DNA of 18,031 nucleotides. Origin: Lentisphaeria bacterium (GTDB taxonomy: Bacteria > Verrucomicrobiota > Lentisphaeria > Oligosphaerales > Lenti-02). Location of the stretch: positions 1-18,031 of the forward strand of contig JAGLDW010000551.1 of assembly GCA_023145395.1 (NCBI GenBank). Direction: 5' to 3'. Both the position numbers and the translations under genes were made by a program. This document shows, piece by piece, positions 13,535-18,031 of the stretch. Position 1 is the stretch's first letter; each line of letters begins with the position of its first letter. The notes below the pieces were generated by a model. That model saw only the letters and a program-made list of their open reading frames with translations. It did not search any database and was not told the DNA's origin.

Positions 13535-14416
13535 CTACTTGAACCGGTAGTTCGAGTAGATGAAACTCACTCTTTTTGGAATCGTGATTTTCCCGTACTT
13601 TACGGGAGCTCCCTTGGTGCTGACCTTGGTCTGGGTTAGCACGGGAAACGTTTCGTCCCCATTCTCCATCTTCTTGTGGGTCAAGCTCACCTGCGCGCTG
13701 GCCCCATCCGCAAGAAAGAACTTGACGCGGCTGATGACATTCTCCTTGTTCTCGATGCGGAAGGCGATCTTCGAGAGCGTCTTTCCAAGGAATGTCTCAG
13801 TGAGTCCCCCGATCATGATATCCGTTACATTTTCGTCGCTTCTGAGGATCTTGAGTTCGTCATTGTCTTTTTGCTTGTGCAGGAACTTGAGCGCTTGTTT
13901 CACTGCGCCGAGCGAGACGGCACTGATGACTTTGTCCAGCCCGGCCTGTTGGAACATCATGTTGGCCTGGTTCTCCATCTGGGCCATGGAGGCATCCAGT
14001 TTGACCGTGGTCTTGGTTCCCTTTCGGGTGTAGAGCAGCTGGAAATGATCCACTGAAACCTGCACAGGCATGCCGAGAGTCTTCTGAGTTTCATTGCTGA
14101 TGATTTGCTTGATGGCCGCATTGAGCTGCACCGACTTCACATCGACCAAAAAGCTCTGGCCAAACCATTTTTTGTAGGACTTCATCACATTGTCGATTTT
14201 ACTCTTGGTGGTGTTGTTGTCGGTCTCTTCTTCCTTGCCTTCCATACCCATCATATCCGGTCCTCCCGGCATATCCATGCCTGGCATCATGTCCGGTCCT
14301 CCTCCCGGCATGCCCGGCTCCATACCCATTTTGGGAGCTTTCTGGGCAAATGTGCAGAGTGTGATGGTGAACGCGATGCAGAGGAGCAGTCTGGCGAGTC
14401 TCAGCTTCATTCTCAT
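13535..14416 (-). CDS. Secreted protein of unknown function with Met/Gly/Pro-rich segment
   Basis: A 293-residue protein with a basic N-terminus and hydrophobic stretch (about 8-23), followed by a likely signal-peptidase site near TFA-QKA. Residues 30-60 are dominated by Met, Gly and Pro with GGPDMM repeated; ten of 31 residues are Met. The DNA shows a 36-base tandem duplication here (14250-14272 and 14286-14311). An acidic, Asn/Thr-rich linker and a 200-residue mixed domain follow, ending KITIPKRVSFIYSNYRFK. That C-terminal beta pattern faintly resembles lipoprotein-sorting (LolA-like) proteins, but no family can be named. Starts at 14416 and 14410 are both plausible: GAGGGG suits the first, AAGGA the second. 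It follows the glycyl radical enzyme by 53 bases on the same strand, so it may be the last gene of that operon. Confidence 0.7.
   Translation of the reverse strand: MRMKLRLARLLLCIAFTITLCTFAQKAPKMGMEPGMPGGGPDMMPGMDMPGGPDMMGMEGKEEETDNNTTKSKIDNVMKSYKKWFGQSFLVDVKSVQLNAAIKQIISNETQKTLGMPVQVSVDHFQLLYTRKGTKTTVKLDASMAQMENQANMMFQQAGLDKVISAVSLGAVKQALKFLHKQKDNDELKILRSDENVTDIMIGGLTETFLGKTLSKIAFRIENKENVISRVKFFLADGASAQVSLTHKKMENGDETFPVLTQTKVSTKGAPVKYGKITIPKRVSFIYSNYRFK
14250..14311. repeat. In-gene 36-bp tandem duplication
   Basis: The block at 14250-14272 (ATCAT-TCCGGTCCTCC-CGGCAT pattern) recurs at 14286-14311 with one extra codon. It encodes the repeated GGPDMM segments of the secreted protein and probably arose by slippage. 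Confidence 0.7.
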
Positions 14417-14469
14417 CCTTTTCCCCTCGATATTCCATGGCAGACCAGAGAGTCATAGCAAGAAGCACT

Positions 14470-16617
14470 CTACATCGTATGCTCGGTTCGTTCCAGCAGC
14501 GTTTGCCGCAACTCGGGTGTCAGGCGGCAGAAATACTCGGAGTATCCGCCCATTCGCACGACAAGGTTGGGGTAGTTGTCCGGGTGGTCCACAGCATCTC
14601 GAAGTAGCTTTTGATCAACGACGTTGATTTGGATCTGCATGCCACCGAGGTCGAAATAGGAGCGGACGAGTGCGCGCAGTTTTTTTCGTTCGGCAGGCGT
14701 GGTGAACAGCGCTTTGCCAAAGCGTGCATTGACGACGAGTGTGCCTGGTGCGAGGTGGTGGGGGATGGTGCCCAGGCTCTTGATCATGGCCGTGGGCCCG
14801 TTGCGGTCGCATCCCTGCATGGGGCCTGCGGAGTCCGCGATCGGCGCGCCTGCCCGTCTCCCGTCCGGGGTTGCACCCACTCCCTTGCCAGCCGCCACAT
14901 AGGTGACGAACATGAGACAGGAACCAAGGAACTTTCCTCCCCGCCATGGGGCATGCGCGAGGAGTTCGCGGAACACAAAGTCAGCCAAATGCCGGGCCAG
15001 TTCGTCGGTCTTTACATGGTCATTGCCGAATTTTGAGCACTGCGCCAGTTGCCGTCGCAGCGGCTCTGCGCCTTCAAAATCGTCGCGCAGTGCGCGCGCG
15101 AGTTCCCCTCCGGAGAGTCTTTTCTGTTCAAACACCATTTCACGCACTGCGGTCAGTGAATCGACCATATTGGCGAGTCCGGCCACATTGATCACGCTCC
15201 AGTTGTAACGCGCTCCTCCGGCATTGTACTCGATCCCATTGTCGATGCAGTCGTCCATGAGTAGCGAGCGCATGGGTTGGGGGCGCCATCGAGCCTTGGC
15301 CTCCTGATCTCGGTTGACGTGATCGGCAATTTCGCGCACGGCGCCGCGAAGGTCGTTCTTGAAGGCTTCGAGAAGGTGTTCGAAAGAGGATGTCGTGGCC
15401 AGATGTCTCTCGAGGGTGTCGACAAGCACCAGTGGCAGATTGAGACCAGCGTCAAGGGAACCGACGTTTGAATGGCCGTGAATGAGGGTTTCGGTACATC
15501 CTGCGCCATTGACGAGAGCGAAGTCTTCGCTGCGGATTCCGAGGTGCGCTCCGCGGAGCGAGCGGATGTACTCTTCCTCATTGTGCAGCGCGGGCAGTCC
15601 CGTGCCTGTTTCCAGAGTGTTGAGCGCTTCCTCCCAGACTTGATCGGGCATATCATGGCGGATGCGCAGTTGCAGATTGGGCCTGCGCATGCCCCGTGCG
15701 GCTCGGAGACAGGCTTGTGTGAGGGGATTGTAGGCAGGCTGGCCGTCGGGCAAGCTGCCTCCGATGCTAGCACTCCAGCCGCTGTTGGCGTCTGTGTTGA
15801 CCCAGAGTTCCCGGAGTAGCGCTTCGGCTTCTTCGGGGTCTGTGAGACCCTTCCTTTCGTCTTGGGAGAAGTAGGGATCCAGTTCGTAGTCCACACGCCC
15901 TGGGTTGTCGCATTCGTCCATGTAGAAGACAAGGTTGTAGGCGACAATGGCCTCGAAGAACGAGCGTGCGGGCTGAAAGGGAACCTGCTCGAGCGCCTGC
16001 ACGAGTCGCTCTCGCCGGGCTCTTTCCGGTTCGTCCGCGGGGGCGTGCTTGCGGAGCGCTGCCACGATGTTGGCATGCCAGGCGCGGATCCCAGCGAGGA
16101 CGTCAAGCAGGCCCATGAGCAGATCGACAGCCTGATTGTCATTGCAGGCGCGCGCCTGAGTCAACCGTTTCGCCACGCGGGTTTCGTATGAGTCGAGTCC
16201 TTCCCGCAGCACTCGCCCATAGTGTGGAACGCTATGTGTGTAGCCTCGTCCGCCCGCCGTGTGCGGTGTGTGTATGCAATCCGTCTCCTTGGCGAGCCGC
16301 TCCATGTCCGCAGCGAGTTCCGCGAGTGCGTCTTGCTGTTTTTCATCAGGATCTGGTGCGATATTTTCGGTTTGCGCGTGCTGGTAGGACCAGGTGAACG
16401 AGTAGCTGGCTGCGACGATGCGATTTTGTGCGCCGTCCGTGTTCTGTCCGGCCGGGAAGAGGCGCGTGCCGTCGTAGGGGGGTATGCGTCGGTGTTCAAA
16501 TCGTCTTCGGACGGCCCGCGACCAGCGACGAACAGGTGTGGCGTCCGGCAGTTCAAAATAGCCAGCCGCGAAGTGTTCTCCGAGTTGGTGGAGCGTCTGG
16601 GCCGTTTGGGTGCTCAT
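14470..16617 (-). CDS. Glycyl radical enzyme (pyruvate formate-lyase family, dehydratase-type active site)
   Basis: A 715-residue oxygen-sensitive radical enzyme. The C-terminal glycyl radical loop reads RMGGYSEYF, with the radical-bearing Gly at about 691, followed by the usual RTEH ending. The thiyl Cys lies in NGAGCTETLI as Cys374, with Glu376 two residues on. That Cys-x-Glu arrangement is the one found in glycerol dehydratase, choline lyase and similar eliminases, whereas pyruvate formate-lyase has adjacent cysteines. The reaction is therefore more likely an elimination or C-X cleavage than pyruvate cleavage; the substrate is unknown. It is somewhat shorter than typical members (about 780-850). 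ATG 16617 is chosen because the frame upstream of it overlaps the permease gene, which ends 13 bases before. A radical-SAM activating enzyme is required, yet none is in the window. The enzyme implies anaerobic life. Confidence 0.9.
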   Translation of the reverse strand: MSTQTAQTLHQLGEHFAAGYFELPDATPVRRWSRAVRRRFEHRRIPPYDGTRLFPAGQNTDGAQNRIVAASYSFTWSYQHAQTENIAPDPDEKQQDALAELAADMERLAKETDCIHTPHTAGGRGYTHSVPHYGRVLREGLDSYETRVAKRLTQARACNDNQAVDLLMGLLDVLAGIRAWHANIVAALRKHAPADEPERARRERLVQALEQVPFQPARSFFEAIVAYNLVFYMDECDNPGRVDYELDPYFSQDERKGLTDPEEAEALLRELWVNTDANSGWSASIGGSLPDGQPAYNPLTQACLRAARGMRRPNLQLRIRHDMPDQVWEEALNTLETGTGLPALHNEEEYIRSLRGAHLGIRSEDFALVNGAGCTETLIHGHSNVGSLDAGLNLPLVLVDTLERHLATTSSFEHLLEAFKNDLRGAVREIADHVNRDQEAKARWRPQPMRSLLMDDCIDNGIEYNAGGARYNWSVINVAGLANMVDSLTAVREMVFEQKRLSGGELARALRDDFEGAEPLRRQLAQCSKFGNDHVKTDELARHLADFVFRELLAHAPWRGGKFLGSCLMFVTYVAAGKGVGATPDGRRAGAPIADSAGPMQGCDRNGPTAMIKSLGTIPHHLAPGTLVVNARFGKALFTTPAERKKLRALVRSYFDLGGMQIQINVVDQKLLRDAVDHPDNYPNLVVRMGGYSEYFCRLTPELRQTLLERTEHTM

Positions 16618-16630
16618 GATTTCGCCTGGA

Positions 16631-17917
16631 TTATTCGCGACCGAGTAGGTTGGCCGGATCTCGTCGCACGGCGGCAATGGCGGGAAGCCAGGCGGAGAGA
16701 AGGACGAGCAAGAGAACCGCGCCGGCGATCTGAAGGGCGAAGGCAGTGTCGGGTGAGGGCGGTGCCTGGGTTGCTGCGACACTGTCCAGCAGGAGGGGGA
16801 GTCTGGATGCCAGCGCGTAGGCGAGCACGACTCCCATGACGATTCCAAGCACCGCGGCGGAAAGCGCCCGCAGCAAGAGCAGGAGAAGGAGACGGAGAGA
16901 GCCAAAGCCGAGAGCGCGGAGGATGGCGAACTCCGCACGCCGCCTGCGGCTGTTCATGGCGAGGGTGATGGCCACGCAGAAAGCGGCAGCCGCCAGTGCG
17001 ATGCCCGAAAGTGTGTCCGTGAGGGTCTGGAGGCTGTTGCGCAGTTGTTGACGAGCTTCTTTTTCGCGTTGAAGCGTGGCTTGCGCATCGCGTCCGAGCT
17101 TGATGCGCGCTTCCGCCCGCGCAAGCGCCTTGGATCCTTGCTCCACGATCTTGGTGTTGGGGAGCACCTTGTGGATTTCCCTGCGGAATGTCTCCACGCC
17201 CGTCATGCCGACGCAGAGGCACTCCAGTGCGAGGATGGCGTTGATCTGGCCCGGCTTGTCGAGTAGCTCCTGGGCAGCTTTCAGCGGGATCCAGACTGTG
17301 ATGTCGTCTTTGCTTCCCCGTTTTTCATGGCAGCGATGTGCGGTGAATTCGCGGTCCATGAAACGGACCGTATCCCCGACTTTGATGCCAAGATCAGAGT
17401 GAAGCCGGTAGCCAAGCACAATGGTCCCAGTCGGAACGGGCTGAATCAGTGGCTTACGAGGGTTCTTGTGGAGATTTGGAACCTCCCCCCGGCTGCCGAC
17501 GAGAATCACGCGCCGCTTGGTCTCGGGCCAGACGACGGGTTTCTGGAGGCTGGGGACAAAGTGGCGGACACTGACCACCTCCGAGTTCGCGAGCTTGGTC
17601 ACATAGCTTTCCGGCATGGTTTTTGAGCCGTAGTCTTTGGCATACCATTCGTTTGGATCCTGACCTTCCGGAAGGATGAGCAGGTTGAACTTGAGTTTGA
17701 GCGTGGCTTTGCGCATTTCATTCTTGACATACTTGAGCTTGTCGGCGAGTTGTTCCTCTTTCGCCTTGAGGAGTTCGGCCGTCTGCAGGTCGTGTGTGAC
17801 GAGGAGGGATCGCGCGCACAATGGCACTGCGGCGGCGATAGCCGTGGCCAGGATGGTGAGCAGGAAGCCGAGCAGGTTGGCTTGTATCTCTCGGCGGAGG
17901 AGTGTGAAGATCGTCAT
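16631..17917 (-). CDS. FtsX/MacB-type ABC transporter permease
   Basis: A 428-residue inner-membrane protein with the MacB/LolC topology: TM1 at about 14-35, a large periplasmic domain (about 40-300), then three C-terminal helices (about 305-322, 341-369, 394-415). The FtsX signature AEFAILRALGFG (328-339) follows TM2. The periplasmic part contains a charged segment (44-75) and a probable coiled coil (265-300), the latter leading into TM2. Such permeases work with a separate ATPase and usually extract lipoproteins or drive envelope complexes rather than importing solutes. No ATPase gene is in the window. The ribosome binding site is weak. It is the first gene of a minus-strand run with the glycyl radical enzyme. 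Confidence 0.9.
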   Translation of the reverse strand: MTIFTLLRREIQANLLGFLLTILATAIAAAVPLCARSLLVTHDLQTAELLKAKEEQLADKLKYVKNEMRKATLKLKFNLLILPEGQDPNEWYAKDYGSKTMPESYVTKLANSEVVSVRHFVPSLQKPVVWPETKRRVILVGSRGEVPNLHKNPRKPLIQPVPTGTIVLGYRLHSDLGIKVGDTVRFMDREFTAHRCHEKRGSKDDITVWIPLKAAQELLDKPGQINAILALECLCVGMTGVETFRREIHKVLPNTKIVEQGSKALARAEARIKLGRDAQATLQREKEARQQLRNSLQTLTDTLSGIALAAAAFCVAITLAMNSRRRRAEFAILRALGFGSLRLLLLLLLRALSAAVLGIVMGVVLAYALASRLPLLLDSVAATQAPPSPDTAFALQIAGAVLLLVLLSAWLPAIAAVRRDPANLLGRE

Positions 17918-17961
17918 GGCTGGTTGGTCCGTGTGTTCTACAGAAACTGGTGCTCGGATGC

Positions 17962-17990
17962 AACGTAGTGTACGTCGTCGGACGCGTCAA
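17962..17990 (-). promoter_or_regulatory. Possible promoter of the permease operon
   Basis: Read on the minus strand, TTGACG (17985-17990) is followed after 17 bases by TACGTT (17962-17967), about 45 bases before the permease start. The -35 is strong and the -10 is poor. The REP-like unit at 18010-18031 lies just upstream. Confidence 0.35.
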
Positions 17991-18009
17991 CACCCTATGT
18001 CAGCGACGG

Positions 18010-18031
18010 GTAACGCCTCAGTTACGTGGGG
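18010..18031 (+). repeat. REP-like hairpin unit, cut by the window edge
   Basis: This 22-base unit, GTAAC-GCCTCA-GTTAC followed by GTGGGG, contains a perfect 5-bp hairpin. It differs from the right arm at 7679-7700 (inverted) at one position and from the left arm at 7585-7606 at a few. It may be the first half of another inverted pair continuing past the window. Confidence 0.65.

Noticed and set aside
14470..16938. Longer start for the glycyl radical enzyme at 16938
   Set aside because: The extra 107 codons overlap the permease gene in another frame and give a Ser/Pro/Cys-rich string; the family homology starts after the ATG at 16617.

Overview
The window is about 18 kb of GC-rich bacterial chromosome. 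It probably comes from a Gram-negative member of the Planctomycetes-Verrucomicrobia-Chlamydiae superphylum, with Kiritimatiellota or Lentisphaerota as the best guess. This rests on three things: large secreted parallel beta-helix proteins carrying concanavalin-like domains, LolA/BamE/lipoprotein-type envelope proteins, and abundant dispersed palindromic and tandem repeats between genes. No rRNA or tRNA marker is present, so the assignment is inference.

Layout, left to right. Positions 1-326 hold palindromic and direct repeats. They are followed by a DUF4432-type aldose 1-epimerase-like gene (327-1418, +). The 313-base gap after it contains a probable independent small structured RNA with its own promoter and intrinsic terminator (1456-1631), then a second promoter. 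That promoter drives a tightly packed six-gene plus-strand operon (1732-6218): acyl carrier protein, intact ketosynthase, ketosynthase-like protein lacking the catalytic triad, secreted BamE-like protein, LolA-like protein, and a lipoprotein resembling DUF3261/LolB. This set recalls the core of aryl-polyene-type clusters, but the other usual enzymes are not in the window. A DUF1015 gene (6247-7476, -) converges on it.

A 527-base gap with a REPIN-like inverted repeat precedes two overlapping-context secreted beta-helix genes (8004-11504 and 11506-12612, +), probably polysaccharide-active. Positions 12613-13534 are repeat-rich and carry one small two-helix membrane protein gene (12913-13113, -).

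The right end is a minus-strand run that is probably one operon. In transcription order it holds an FtsX/MacB-type ABC permease (17917-16631), a glycyl radical enzyme with a dehydratase-type Cys-x-Glu active site (16617-14470) and an unrecognised secreted protein with a Met/Gly/Pro-rich segment (14416-13535). Its ATPase partner and the radical-SAM activase are not in the window. A further copy of the REP-like hairpin lies at the right edge.

The points most worth a second look are the small RNA, the abbreviated carrier-protein/ketosynthase-pair/lipoprotein-trafficking operon, and the orphan glycyl radical enzyme placed between envelope genes.
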